Assembly (NCBI GenBank): GCA_045654885.1
Contig: JAZOOF010000010.1
Location: forward strand, 21,984-85,983
Direction of reading: 5' to 3'
Length of the DNA: 64,000 nucleotides
DNA from: HGM04593 sp045654885
GTDB lineage: Bacteria; Bacteroidota; Bacteroidia; Bacteroidales; Bacteroidaceae
How positions within the stretch are numbered: position 1 is the stretch's first letter; the number at the start of each line of letters is the position of its first letter. Below the pieces are notes generated by a model that made no database searches, was not told the origin of the DNA, and worked only from the letters and a program-made list of their open reading frames with translations. Both the position numbers and the translations under genes were made by a program. This document shows positions 34,129 through 42,555 of the stretch, piece after piece.

Positions 34129-35205
34129 CTACAATTTCAACCCGTCGAGCATTGTGCAGAATTTGTCAATGCCGTCGCGTATTTCACTTATGAGTACATA
34201 CTCGTTGGCGGTGTGCGAGCGGACTGTGTCACCGGGGCCCATCTTCAACGTGGGGATACCGCCCAGCAGCGAATTGTTCGACAATGTGGGCGAGCCATAA
34301 GGCACACCTCCCATTTCAACGGCGCGCCTCACCAGCGGGTGTTCGGGCGATATGAACGAAGAGTTGAGCCTTGTGGAGCGTGCAGTGACATTGCTGCCGA
34401 CGTTCGACTTTATAATATCGAGCAGTTCCTTGTTCGAGTAACATTCATTGCTGCGTATATCAACAACAAAACTGCATTTGTCGGGGATTACATTGTGCTG
34501 TGTACCGGCATTTATCTGCGTTACGGTCATCTTTACATCGCCCAACAGTTCCGATGTCCTTGTACAGTTGTGACCACGGAACCACTCAATGTCGGCAATG
34601 GCCTTGTAGAGTGCATTGACACCCTCATTGCGTGCCGCATGCCCCGAGACACCCTCGGCAACACAATCGAGTACCATGAGTCCCTTTTCGGCAATGGCCG
34701 GCTGCATTGATGTGGGCTCGCCCACAATAGCGCAGCTGATTGCGGGAAGATGGGGCAGCACAGCCTCTATGCCGTTAGTGCCCGACACCTCCTCCTCGGC
34801 CGAGGCCAAGAATATGGTATTGTACTGCTGCGGTTTTTGGCAGATATTGTAGAACACCTGCAGCATGGTAACCAGCGAAGCGCCGTCGTCATTACTGCCA
34901 AGGCCATAGATGACATCACCCTCCACAATAGGGGTAAAAGGGTGCTTGCTCCACCCTGCCACGGGCTTTACGGTGTCAATGTGGGCATCGAGCAACAGCG
35001 TTGGGCGCAAAGCGTCGAAACCGGGAGCAATGCACCACAGGTTGTTCAGGTGACGGCGCACATCGCACCTCACCGGTGCTCCACGCTCAATGAACAACTG
35101 GAGTTTATCGGTAGCATCGCCCTCCTCGCGGCTTATTGAAGGGGTACTTATAAGAACCTTCAACAGCTCAACAGCCTGTTTTACATTTGCTTCGCTTACT
35201 TTCAT
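34129..35205 (-). CDS. argE: M20 family deacylase, ArgE-type (N-acyl-ornithine deacylase)
   Basis: Zinc-dependent amidohydrolase, likely releasing ornithine from N-acetyl- or N-succinylornithine-type intermediates in arginine synthesis. It is 358 residues. The metal-site motifs LLLDAHIDTVKP and YGLGSNDDGASL give the bridging Asp, ASAEEEVSGTNG carries the catalytic Glu, and VGEPTSMQPAIAEKGLM and GVSGHAARNEG follow. The final metal His is in GDTVRSHTANEYV. The arginine assignment is supported by the arg operon 12 kb away in this window. Other M20 peptidase roles are possible. It has its own promoter (35226-35256). Confidence 0.82.
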   Translation of the reverse strand: MKVSEANVKQAVELLKVLISTPSISREEGDATDKLQLFIERGAPVRCDVRRHLNNLWCIAPGFDALRPTLLLDAHIDTVKPVAGWSKHPFTPIVEGDVIYGLGSNDDGASLVTMLQVFYNICQKPQQYNTIFLASAEEEVSGTNGIEAVLPHLPAISCAIVGEPTSMQPAIAEKGLMVLDCVAEGVSGHAARNEGVNALYKAIADIEWFRGHNCTRTSELLGDVKMTVTQINAGTQHNVIPDKCSFVVDIRSNECYSNKELLDIIKSNVGSNVTARSTRLNSSFISPEHPLVRRAVEMGGVPYGSPTLSNNSLLGGIPTLKMGPGDTVRSHTANEYVLISEIRDGIDKFCTMLDGLKL

Positions 35206-35225
35206 ACAGTCTTTTCTTTCGGGTG

Positions 35226-35256
35226 CAAAGGTACAACAGCCGGGGGCTTATGCCAA
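35226..35256 (-). promoter_or_regulatory. Promoter of the argE-type gene
   Basis: On the minus strand: TTG (35256-35254), a 20-base spacer, then TACCTTTG (35233-35226), about 21 bases before the ATG. Confidence 0.66.
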
Positions 35257-35326
35257 ACCCAAAGGGACGATTTTATCAACAAAAGCAATTATATGGCGAA
35301 TAAAGGGGCTTAACGCGCGCGTTATA

Positions 35327-35358
35327 TTTGCGTATTTTTGAATATCGTTGTATCTTCG
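35327..35358 (+). promoter_or_regulatory. Promoter of prfB
   Basis: TTTG at 35327-35330, a 20-base spacer, then TATCTTCG at 35351-35358, about 30 bases before the ATG. Confidence 0.62.
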
Positions 35359-35387
35359 CACAATAATTAACAGATAACACAACAAAG

Positions 35388-36503
35388 ATGATTACAGCCG
35401 ACCAGTTGAAGGACATAAAGGAGCGCACAGCTGCCCTGAAACAATACCTTTCCATTGACGAAAAGATTATACAGGTTGAGGAGGAACAGCTCCGCACACA
35501 GGCCCCGGGTTTCTGGGACGATGCCAAGAAGGCCGAAGCACAGATGAAGAAAGTAAAGGCCCTGCAGGCATGGATTGAGGGCTACAAGGAGGTGAACAAC
35601 CGCACCGAGGAGGCCGAGATGGCAATGGAGCTTTTCCGCGAGGAGATGGTTGAGGAGCACGAGGTGGACGATGCCTATGCACGTGCACTCACAGCCATTG
35701 AGGAGCTCGAGCTCAAGAACATGCTCCGCGGCGAGGCCGACGACATGGACTGCGTGCTGAAAATCAACTCGGGTGCCGGCGGTACCGAGGCACAGGACTG
35801 GGCAAGCATGCTCATGCGTATGTATATGCGCTGGGCCGAGGCAAACGGCTACAAGGTTGCAGTCGCCAACCTGCAGGAGGCCGAGGATGCCGGAATAAAG
35901 ACCGTGACACTGGAGTTGCAAGGCCCCTATGCATACGGTTACCTCAAAGGCGAGAACGGTGTGCACCGTCTGGTGCGCGTGAGCCCCTACAACGCACAGG
36001 GCAAGCGAATGACATCGTTCAGTTCGGTATTCGTGACTCCGCTTGTGGATGACAGCATTGAGGTTGTGATTGAACCTGCACGTATATCTTGGGATACATT
36101 CCGAAGCGGCGGTGCCGGTGGACAGAACGTGAACAAGGTGGAATCGGGTGTTCGCTTGCGTTACCAATATAAAGACCCATATACCGGTGCCGAGGAGGAG
36201 ATTCTCATTGAGAACACCGAGACCCGCGACCAGCCAAAGAACAAGGAGAATGCCATGCGCCAGTTGCGTTCTATCCTCTACAACAAGGAGATGCAGCACC
36301 GCATGGAGGAGCAGGCAAAGGTTGAGGCCGGAAAGAAGAAGATTGAGTGGGGTTCACAAATCAGAAGCTATGTATTCGACGACCGCCGCGTGAAGGACCA
36401 CCGCACAAACTTCCAGACATCGGACGTGAACGGTGTAATGGACGGCAAGATTGACGGTTTCATAAAGGCATACCTGATGGAGTTCGCCGACAAAGGAGAG
36501 TAA
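35388..36503 (+). CDS. prfB: Peptide chain release factor 2
   Basis: Recognises UAA and UGA stops and triggers peptide release. It is 371 residues with the catalytic GGQ in FRSGGAGGQNVNKVESGVR. The codon-recognition tripeptide region reads VRVSPYNAQGK, so the usual SPF is SPY here. The frame is continuous from the ATG at 35388. The N-terminal region (TADQLKDIKERTAALKQYL) contains no in-frame stop, so the programmed +1 frameshift that controls RF2 in many bacteria is absent. It is a single gene with its own promoter. Confidence 0.96.
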   Translation: MITADQLKDIKERTAALKQYLSIDEKIIQVEEEQLRTQAPGFWDDAKKAEAQMKKVKALQAWIEGYKEVNNRTEEAEMAMELFREEMVEEHEVDDAYARALTAIEELELKNMLRGEADDMDCVLKINSGAGGTEAQDWASMLMRMYMRWAEANGYKVAVANLQEAEDAGIKTVTLELQGPYAYGYLKGENGVHRLVRVSPYNAQGKRMTSFSSVFVTPLVDDSIEVVIEPARISWDTFRSGGAGGQNVNKVESGVRLRYQYKDPYTGAEEEILIENTETRDQPKNKENAMRQLRSILYNKEMQHRMEEQAKVEAGKKKIEWGSQIRSYVFDDRRVKDHRTNFQTSDVNGVMDGKIDGFIKAYLMEFADKGE

Positions 36504-36659
36504 TAAAACGGAAAGCTGCGGTTAAGCGAGCGCAACGCAAGTTTACTTGCTGGTTGCAATGCGAGCGATAGCAGCTTCAAGCGCACAGAGTGCGGTTAAA
36601 GGTGAAAACAACTAACTACGGTTTTCCGCTTTAACCTTTTCCCTTTAACCTTTAAAATC
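36504..36659. repeat. Structured intergenic element between prfB and the CYTH gene
   Basis: Contains GCGAGCG-flanked imperfect stem CAACGCAAG-TTTA-CTTGCTGGTTG (about 36525-36565), resembling the GCAAAGTTTACTTT stem of array B copy 3. TGCGGTTAA occurs twice (near 36518 and 36591). GGTTAAAGG has a CCTTTAACC counterpart near 36645. It probably includes the prfB 3' end and the leader of the next gene. No gene was seen. Confidence 0.5.
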
Positions 36660-37127
36660 ATGCTTGAAATAGAGAGAAAATTCCTTGTTATCGATGACAG
36701 CTACAAGGCTATGGCATTCCGCAGTGACCGCATAGCCCAGGGCTACTTATGTCGCGAAGGCGGCAATTCGGCCCGTGTGAGGGTACGTGGCGACAAGGGT
36801 TACATAACAATCAAAGGCCCTTCGTTCGACGGTGGATTGAGCCGATTTGAATGGGAGAAGGAGATTCCGGTGGCCGAGGCTATGGAGCTGTTGAAGATAT
36901 GCAATGATGCCATAATAGACAAGGTGCGCCACCTTGTAAAATGCGGAGAGCACGTTTTTGAAGTAGACGAATTCTTTGGCGACAACGAGGGGCTTGTGGT
37001 TGCCGAAGTTGAGTTGAGCGGGATTGACGAGCACTTTGAAAAGCCCAGTTTCATTGGCGAGGAGGTTACCGGCGACAAACGCTACTACAACTCAAGGCTC
37101 ACCCGTTTCCCCTACAAGAGCTGGTAA
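36660..37127 (+). CDS. CYTH domain protein (triphosphate tunnel metalloenzyme family)
   Basis: Soluble protein of 155 residues with the EIERKF signature (LEIERKFLVIDD) at the N-terminus. Alternating basic and acidic strands (ARVRVRGDKGYITIKGP, RFEWEKEIPV, VFEVDEFFGDNEGLVVAEVE) build the CYTH tunnel. Family members hydrolyse inorganic triphosphate or nucleoside triphosphates, and some are adenylate or thiamine-triphosphate enzymes. The substrate here is unknown. Compact bacterial members of this type are often tripolyphosphatases. It converges on the VanZ-like gene with 7 bases between stops. Confidence 0.9.
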   Translation: MLEIERKFLVIDDSYKAMAFRSDRIAQGYLCREGGNSARVRVRGDKGYITIKGPSFDGGLSRFEWEKEIPVAEAMELLKICNDAIIDKVRHLVKCGEHVFEVDEFFGDNEGLVVAEVELSGIDEHFEKPSFIGEEVTGDKRYYNSRLTRFPYKSW

Positions 37128-37145
37128 ACGGCAATCATTTGCCGT
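37128..37145. terminator. Short hairpin at the convergent CYTH/VanZ ends
   Basis: 7-base arms ACGGCAA/TTGCCGT around TCAT. The 3' arm lies within the last codons of the VanZ-like gene. Confidence 0.45.
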
Positions 37146-37554
37146 GCAACCTGCAATTGCGGAATCTTACCAAACAGGGTTTAGTAACAAGAATGCTGAA
37201 GAGCAATGCCACAAATACACCTATTGTGTTGAATAGAAAATCGGCGAAATCGCCGGTGCGATATGATGTCAGCCGATACTGAAGATACTCCATCGCGCCA
37301 CTGAAAAGGATTGGCATCACAACTGCGAGCAGCACCATGAGAAAAGGTCTGGGACGGAGTGTTATTCTCAAGGTCTCGAACCAGAACACGGCACAGAGCG
37401 TAAAGTACATTACAAAGTGTGCAGCCTTGTCAAGCCCGGCGATATTCACCTTTGGCATATGCCCAACCGGTTTAAAGAAGGTAAGATAGAGTATAAGAAT
37501 CAGCGTCAGCAGCGTCAACAGATACCGTTTCAGCAGGAATTTTATCAATTTCAT
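37135..37554 (-). CDS. VanZ-like family membrane protein
   Basis: Small integral membrane protein of 139 residues with about four transmembrane helices. The VanZ-like signature appears as GLDKAAHFVMYFTLCAVFWF, then SGAMEYLQYRLTSYRTGDFADFLFNTIG (read as consecutive helices 3 and 4), with conserved K/H, E and D residues in membrane segments. The family is named after a teicoplanin-resistance gene, but most members are housekeeping proteins of unknown function. The ATG at 37554 (MKLIKFLLKRYL) is chosen. The upstream extension contains no conserved sequence. Confidence 0.85.
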   Translation of the reverse strand: MKLIKFLLKRYLLTLLTLILILYLTFFKPVGHMPKVNIAGLDKAAHFVMYFTLCAVFWFETLRITLRPRPFLMVLLAVVMPILFSGAMEYLQYRLTSYRTGDFADFLFNTIGVFVALLFSILVTKPCLVRFRNCRLHGK

Positions 37555-37673
37555 GTGAGAGTTTATTACACAAAAACAATAAAGTAACAACTTTATTTAT
37601 AACTTTGCCTTGAAAAGGAGTACAAAAGTAGTAAAACTATTTTACATAAAACTCCCGTATTCAATTAAATAAC

Positions 37674-37772
37674 GTGAAAAACTTTTTCAATTTTACAAAA
37701 GGGCAGAAGAGAGGCATACTGCTGTTTGTGGTGCTTGTCATCATTGCGGTTTTAACAAAATGGGGCATATAA
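37674..37772 (+). CDS. Possible 32-residue membrane peptide
   Basis: Short open frame from GTG at 37674: a polar start with KNFFNFTKGQKRGIL, then a single hydrophobic helix (LLFVVLVIIAVLTKWGI) to a TAA. A TAACTTTG box is 70 bases upstream (37600-37607) without a good -33 match. The start resembles the N-terminus (phenylalanine-rich, then basic, then a helix) of Bacteroidetes ComEA-like helix-hairpin-helix proteins, so it might also be a truncated remnant. Expression is unproven. Confidence 0.4.
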   Translation: MKNFFNFTKGQKRGILLFVVLVIIAVLTKWGI

Positions 37773-37860
37773 AAAATGGCCCGAATATTTTAAACCACGC
37801 TTAGATATACTACTTTTGTATATACATAACCAACTACGATAAAAAAGATATTCCATTAAT

Positions 37861-38880
37861 ATGGGTGGAGATTTCAACATACGAGGCAGGAACAGTGACA
37901 AGGAGTTCGAGAACTCCCTGAGGCCACTCTCTTTCCCCGACTTCAACGGACAGGAGAAGATTGTAAGCAACCTGAAGATTTTCGTTCAGGCTGCAAAGAT
38001 GCGTGGCGAGTCGCTCGACCACGTGCTGCTTCACGGCCCTCCGGGATTGGGAAAGACAACATTGAGCAACATCATTGCCAACGAACTGGGAGTGGGATTC
38101 AAAGTGACTTCGGGTCCGGTGCTCGACAAGCCGGGCGACCTGGCCGGAATACTGACATCACTGGAACCCAATGATGTACTTTTCATTGATGAGATACACC
38201 GTCTGTCGCCAATTGTGGAGGAGTACCTCTACTCGGCAATGGAGGACTACCGCATTGACATCCTCATTGACAAAGGCCCGTCGGCAAGGTCAATACAGAT
38301 TGACCTGAACCCATTTACACTGATTGGCGCCACAACACGTAGCGGCCTGCTCACTGCGCCGTTGCGTGCACGATTCGGCATAAACATGCACCTCGAATAC
38401 TATGACAGCAAGACGCTGGCCGGCATCATAAGCCGCTCGGCACAGATTCTCGGTGTATCGTTCGACGACGATGCCACTTATGAGATTGCACGCCGCAGCC
38501 GCGGAACGCCACGTATTGCCAATGCCCTGTTGCGCCGTGTGCGCGACTTTGCGCAGGTAATGGGTAACGGACACATTACAAACGACATTGCCAAGATGGC
38601 GCTTGAGGCACTGAACATTGACAAGTATGGCCTCGACGAGATTGACAACAAGATTCTCTGCACCATAATCGACAAGTTCAAGGGCGGCCCGGTGGGCATA
38701 GGTACTATTGCCACTGCGCTTAGCGAAGACACCGGCACCATTGAGGAGGTCTATGAGCCATACCTGATAAAGGAGGGATTCATAAAACGCACCCCACGTG
38801 GCCGCGAGGTAACCGACCTTGCATACAGGCACCTTGGCAAGAGCCGTTTCAACAATAACGAACAAGGAACACTGTTCTAA
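37861..38880 (+). CDS. ruvB: Holliday junction branch migration helicase RuvB
   Basis: Hexameric AAA+ motor that, with RuvA, moves Holliday junctions in recombination repair. It has 339 residues with Walker A GPPGLGKTT (about 59-67), Walker B LFIDEIHRL, sensor 1 IGATTRSGLL, arginine finger segment APLRARFG, and sensor 2 SRGTPRIANALLRRVRDFA. The winged-helix tail includes GGPVGIGTIATAL and KEGFIKRTPRGR. It starts a long co-directional run: the flippase start is 12 bases after its stop. Confidence 0.97.
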   Translation: MGGDFNIRGRNSDKEFENSLRPLSFPDFNGQEKIVSNLKIFVQAAKMRGESLDHVLLHGPPGLGKTTLSNIIANELGVGFKVTSGPVLDKPGDLAGILTSLEPNDVLFIDEIHRLSPIVEEYLYSAMEDYRIDILIDKGPSARSIQIDLNPFTLIGATTRSGLLTAPLRARFGINMHLEYYDSKTLAGIISRSAQILGVSFDDDATYEIARRSRGTPRIANALLRRVRDFAQVMGNGHITNDIAKMALEALNIDKYGLDEIDNKILCTIIDKFKGGPVGIGTIATALSEDTGTIEEVYEPYLIKEGFIKRTPRGREVTDLAYRHLGKSRFNNNEQGTLF

Positions 38881-38892
38881 AACCAAAAGAGA

Positions 38893-40377
38893 ATGGGTAA
38901 ACTGCAATCATTGCTCAAGGACACCGCCATATACGGCTTGAGCAGCATATTCGGACGCTTTCTCAACTATCTGCTTGTGCCTTTATACACGGCCAAAATG
39001 AGCGTGGAGAGCGGCAACTACGGCATAGTGACGAACATGTATGCCTGGACGGCTGTACTGCTTGTTATTCTGACGTTTGGTTTCGAGACTACGTTCTTCA
39101 GGTTTGCAAGCAAAGAGGGAGCCAATGTACCGAAGGTCTTTTCAATGTCGATGCAGGTTATTGGTGCGTTGTGCGGTGTGTTCCTGCTTGCCATATTCTG
39201 TTTCTTGCCTTCAATTGCCGGAGCATTGGGTTACGAAGCACACCCCGAATTCATTGGCATGATGGCTGTAGTGGTGGCTCTCGATGCACTGCAGGCGGTC
39301 CCGTTCGGACTACTCAGGCTACAGAAACGCCCAATTAAGTTTGCGGCACTGAAACTGCTGAACATATTCATAAACATAGCACTGAACCTGTTTGTGTTTG
39401 TTGTACTGCCCTGCCTCTACACAAAGAGCCCCGACCTGTTTGGCAGCATATACTTCCCCGACAACCAGGCTTTCTATGTGTTCTTCATAAACCTTGTGTG
39501 CACGGCAAGCATCACCCTCTTCCTAATCCCCGAATTGAGAATGTTCCGCATAACGACAGATAAGGGGTTGCTGAAAGAGATGCTGAAATACTCCTGGCCT
39601 TTGCTGCTGCTGGGCATTGCCGGGATACTGAACCTGAATGCCGACAAGGTCATATACACCTGGCTTGTACCGGGAGAAAAGGGCATACAGGAGCTCAGCG
39701 TCTACGGTGCATCGGTCAAGGTTGCAGCCATAATGGCAATGCTCATGCAGGCATTCCGCTATGCCTATGAGCCATTCGTGTTCAACAACAGCAAGGAGAA
39801 AGGGAGTAAAGAGCTGTATGCCAAGGCTATGAAGTATTTCATCATTATGGCACTGCTTGCATTCCTTGTGGTGGTATTCTACATGGATATCATCAAGCAC
39901 ATCATAAACCGCGACTATTGGGATGGTTTGAAGGTTGTGCCAATTGTTATGGCTGCCGAGATATTCATGGGAATATACTTCAACCTCTCGTTCTGGTACA
40001 AGCTGAAAGACGAGACATACTGGGGAGCCATATTCTCTTTCATTGGCTGTGCGCTGCTCTTTGCTGTAAACATAATCTTTGTTCCAAGATATGGCTACAT
40101 TGCCTGTGCTTGGGCTTCGTTCACCGGTTACTTTGTGGCAATGCTGCTCTCCTACATCATTGGACAGAAGAGGGACGCAACCGACTATGACCTGAAGACT
40201 ATCTTTAAATGCACGTTGCTTTTTGGTGTGCTGTATGGTGCATCGTTTATGATACCCGACGGTAACAGCATAGTAAAGATGCTGTGCAACACCGGGTTGC
40301 TTGCAGTGTTCCTTGCCTTTGTTCTACGTACAGTATGGAAAGACATGAAGCTACAACGCGGCAACAGTGGCAAATGA
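38893..40377 (+). CDS. Polysaccharide biosynthesis protein, Wzx-like flippase (MOP superfamily)
   Basis: Inner-membrane protein of 494 residues with about 12-14 hydrophobic segments. The N-terminal segment LKDTAIYGLSSIFGRFLNYL, followed by VPLYTA, is typical of lipid-linked oligosaccharide flippases. It probably moves a glycan-lipid precursor across the inner membrane. The cargo is unknown. It follows ruvB by 12 bases, a pairing I recall from other Bacteroidetes. A very strong terminator follows, so glsA starts from a new promoter. Confidence 0.87.
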   Translation: MGKLQSLLKDTAIYGLSSIFGRFLNYLLVPLYTAKMSVESGNYGIVTNMYAWTAVLLVILTFGFETTFFRFASKEGANVPKVFSMSMQVIGALCGVFLLAIFCFLPSIAGALGYEAHPEFIGMMAVVVALDALQAVPFGLLRLQKRPIKFAALKLLNIFINIALNLFVFVVLPCLYTKSPDLFGSIYFPDNQAFYVFFINLVCTASITLFLIPELRMFRITTDKGLLKEMLKYSWPLLLLGIAGILNLNADKVIYTWLVPGEKGIQELSVYGASVKVAAIMAMLMQAFRYAYEPFVFNNSKEKGSKELYAKAMKYFIIMALLAFLVVVFYMDIIKHIINRDYWDGLKVVPIVMAAEIFMGIYFNLSFWYKLKDETYWGAIFSFIGCALLFAVNIIFVPRYGYIACAWASFTGYFVAMLLSYIIGQKRDATDYDLKTIFKCTLLFGVLYGASFMIPDGNSIVKMLCNTGLLAVFLAFVLRTVWKDMKLQRGNSGK

Positions 40378-40399
40378 CAAAAAAGAATGGAACAAAAGC

Positions 40400-40455
40400 A
40401 AAATGAGATGGACCCCGAAAGTTTTTTGCAGGACTTTCGGGGTCCATCTCATTTT
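40400..40455 (+). terminator. Long perfect terminator hairpin after the flippase gene
   Basis: Perfect 23-base arms (40400-40422 and 40433-40455) beginning AAAATGAGATGGACCCC, with a 10-base loop. The end of the 3' arm is ATTTT. Confidence 0.8.
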
Positions 40456-40581
40456 ACCGCAAAGAAAATCATTGAGCACCAAACAAATAGCAAGAACGAA
40501 AGAAACCATAATAGACGAACGGCTGCATATGATACAAAGAAGATTTTAAAAGATTTCTAAACAGTTTATAATAATAATTAG

Positions 40582-40589
40582 TATATTTG
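40582..40589 (+). promoter_or_regulatory. Candidate -7 box for glsA-glsB
   Basis: TATATTTG fits the -7 consensus and is about 75 bases before the glsA ATG. No TTG stands at the right distance upstream, so it may be weak or activator-dependent. Confidence 0.45.
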
Positions 40590-40663
40590 CGGTAAACTGT
40601 GAACATATCGGATGTCCGACATACAATGAAATATTATAATAATAACAATCGGATTTAAAGACT

Positions 40664-41479
40664 ATGAGCAACATAATTCAAATAGACGTAGAGTCTATCC
40701 TTAAGGCAAAGGCAGGTAAAAAAGCACGATATGTACCAAAGTCCCTGGTCTCATACCTAAAGAAAATTATCCATCAGGACGAGGTCAACGAGGCTTTGCG
40801 TACGTTCGGGCACAAGCAGGGGCTCGATTTCATCAGCGCCTTCATGGACTATTTCAACAACTCGTTCGAGGTACACGGCCTTGAAAACCTGCCACAAGAT
40901 GACCGCCGCTATACATTCGTAAGCAACCACCCGCTCGGTGCGCAGGACGGACTTGGCCTGGCACACATACTTGGCCCTGTCTATGACGGCAAGATAAGAT
41001 TCCTTGCCAATGACTTGCTGATGAACTTTCCACAGATATCATCGTTCTGGATTCCCATCAACAAGACAGGCAAGCAGGCACGCGACCTGCCACAGCAGGT
41101 GAATGCCGCATTCCAGAGCGAGAACCACATTGTGATGTTCCCGGCCGGCCTGTGTTCACGCAAAAGAAAGGGTGTAGTCAAGGATTTGCCCTGGAAAAAG
41201 ACATTCATAACAAAGAGCGTGCAATCGCAACGCGATATTGTCCCCATCCATTTTGAGGGCGAGAACTCAAAGTTCTTCTATCGCCTTGCGAACATAGGCA
41301 AATTCCTTGGACTGAAATTCAACATTGCCATGCTCTACCTCAGTGACGAGATGTTCAAGAACAGGAACAAGAAGTTCAAGGTAACCATTGGCAAACCAAT
41401 TCCTTGGCAGACATTCGACAAGTCTAAGAGCTCAACCGAATGGGCTCAGCATGTACAGGACATTGTCTATACACTATAA
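40664..41479 (+). CDS. glsA: PlsC-like O-acyltransferase, glycine lipid synthesis (GlsA-type)
   Basis: Membrane-associated acyltransferase of 271 residues. By homology it adds a second fatty acid to N-acyl-3-hydroxy-acyl glycine to complete glycine lipid, as the GlsA protein of Bacteroides does. The acyltransferase block is SNHPLGAQDGLG, a His-Asp pair with five rather than four residues between. IPINKTGKQARD and FPAGLCSRKRKG follow as further substrate and catalytic blocks. The gene directly precedes the N-acyltransferase GlsB with 17 bases between, the same neighbourhood as in Bacteroides. That context is the main reason for preferring GlsA over a general lysophosphatidate acyltransferase. 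Confidence 0.82.
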   Translation: MSNIIQIDVESILKAKAGKKARYVPKSLVSYLKKIIHQDEVNEALRTFGHKQGLDFISAFMDYFNNSFEVHGLENLPQDDRRYTFVSNHPLGAQDGLGLAHILGPVYDGKIRFLANDLLMNFPQISSFWIPINKTGKQARDLPQQVNAAFQSENHIVMFPAGLCSRKRKGVVKDLPWKKTFITKSVQSQRDIVPIHFEGENSKFFYRLANIGKFLGLKFNIAMLYLSDEMFKNRNKKFKVTIGKPIPWQTFDKSKSSTEWAQHVQDIVYTL

Positions 41480-41496
41480 ACACTTACAGACACAAT

Positions 41497-42492
41497 ATGA
41501 AAGACATTATAGCACCGGTTCCAAAGGAACTGCTGAAAGCGGAACTGACTGAAGACAAGCTGTTGCGCTTTACACACAGAAGCGATAATGAGATTTATAT
41601 AGTAACGGCAGCCGAGGCTCCCAACGTGATGCGCGAAATAGGCCGTCTGCGCGAGATTGCATTCCGCGCTGCCGGCGGCGGAACAGGAAAAGAGGCCGAC
41701 ATTGACGAGTTCGACACAATGGAGGTGCCATACAAGCAGCTCATCGTGTGGAACCCCGAGGAGAATGACATAATTGGCGGTTACCGCTACCTCCACGGCA
41801 AGGACGCCCGCTTTGACGAGAAGGGGGAGCCAATAATAGCCACAGCCCACGGCATGTTCCGTTTCTCGGAGAAGTTCCTCAAGGATGTTCTGCCATATAC
41901 CGTTGAACTTGGACGTGCATTCGTGTCACTCGAATACCAGTCGACACGCATGGGTTCAAAAAGCCTTTTTGCACTTGACAACCTGTGGGACGGCCTTGGA
42001 GCACTAACCGTTGTACTGCCCGACGTGAAGTACCTGTATGGAAAAGTCACGATGTACCCCTCGTACCTTACGCAGGCGCGTGACATGATTCTCTACTTCC
42101 TGAAGAAGCATTTCCCCGACAAGGACGGTCTTGTAATGCCGGTAGAGCCTCTGCAGCTTGAGACAGCCGAGGAGGAACTTGCCGCGATATTCAAAGAGGA
42201 GACATTCAAGGAGGATTACAAGGTACTAAAACAGGAGGTGCGCAAGTTCGGCCTCGCAATACCGCCTATGGTAAATGCTTACATGGGTCTGTCGCCGACG
42301 ATGAAGATTTTCGGAACAGCGGTGAACCATGACTTTGGCGAAGTGGAGGAAACAGGCCTGCTGATTACCGTTGACGAGATGCAGGACAGCACAAGGATGC
42401 GCTACATTGAATCGTTCATACGCGAGCACCCCGAGGCCATAAGGCTCACATCTGGGGCCGACAAGGTTTTCAATGAAACAGGAGAGAACTGA
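41497..42492 (+). CDS. glsB: N-acyltransferase for glycine lipid synthesis (GlsB-type, OlsB-like)
   Basis: GNAT-fold enzyme of 331 residues from the hemolysin/OlsB-like group. It transfers a 3-hydroxy fatty acyl group from ACP to glycine, the first step of glycine and related lipids in Bacteroides. The fold core shows in VMREIGRLREIAFRAAGGGT (start of the domain), YKQLIVWNPEENDIIGGYRY and ELGRAFVSLEYQS. The ATG at 41497 (MKDIIAPVPKELLK) fits. An earlier in-frame start lies inside glsA. Pairing with glsA and the Bacteroidetes background support the assignment. OlsB-type ornithine acylation is an alternative. Confidence 0.84.
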   Translation: MKDIIAPVPKELLKAELTEDKLLRFTHRSDNEIYIVTAAEAPNVMREIGRLREIAFRAAGGGTGKEADIDEFDTMEVPYKQLIVWNPEENDIIGGYRYLHGKDARFDEKGEPIIATAHGMFRFSEKFLKDVLPYTVELGRAFVSLEYQSTRMGSKSLFALDNLWDGLGALTVVLPDVKYLYGKVTMYPSYLTQARDMILYFLKKHFPDKDGLVMPVEPLQLETAEEELAAIFKEETFKEDYKVLKQEVRKFGLAIPPMVNAYMGLSPTMKIFGTAVNHDFGEVEETGLLITVDEMQDSTRMRYIESFIREHPEAIRLTSGADKVFNETGEN

Positions 42493-42555
42493 AAAGAGAA
42501 GATTTGAGCTACATTGGCACAACAATTCCCACTTTAACAGACTTATATAGATAGT

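Noticed and set aside
35388..35500. Programmed frameshift in prfB
   Set aside because: The frame is continuous from the ATG. There is no early in-frame TGA with a CTT slippery codon.
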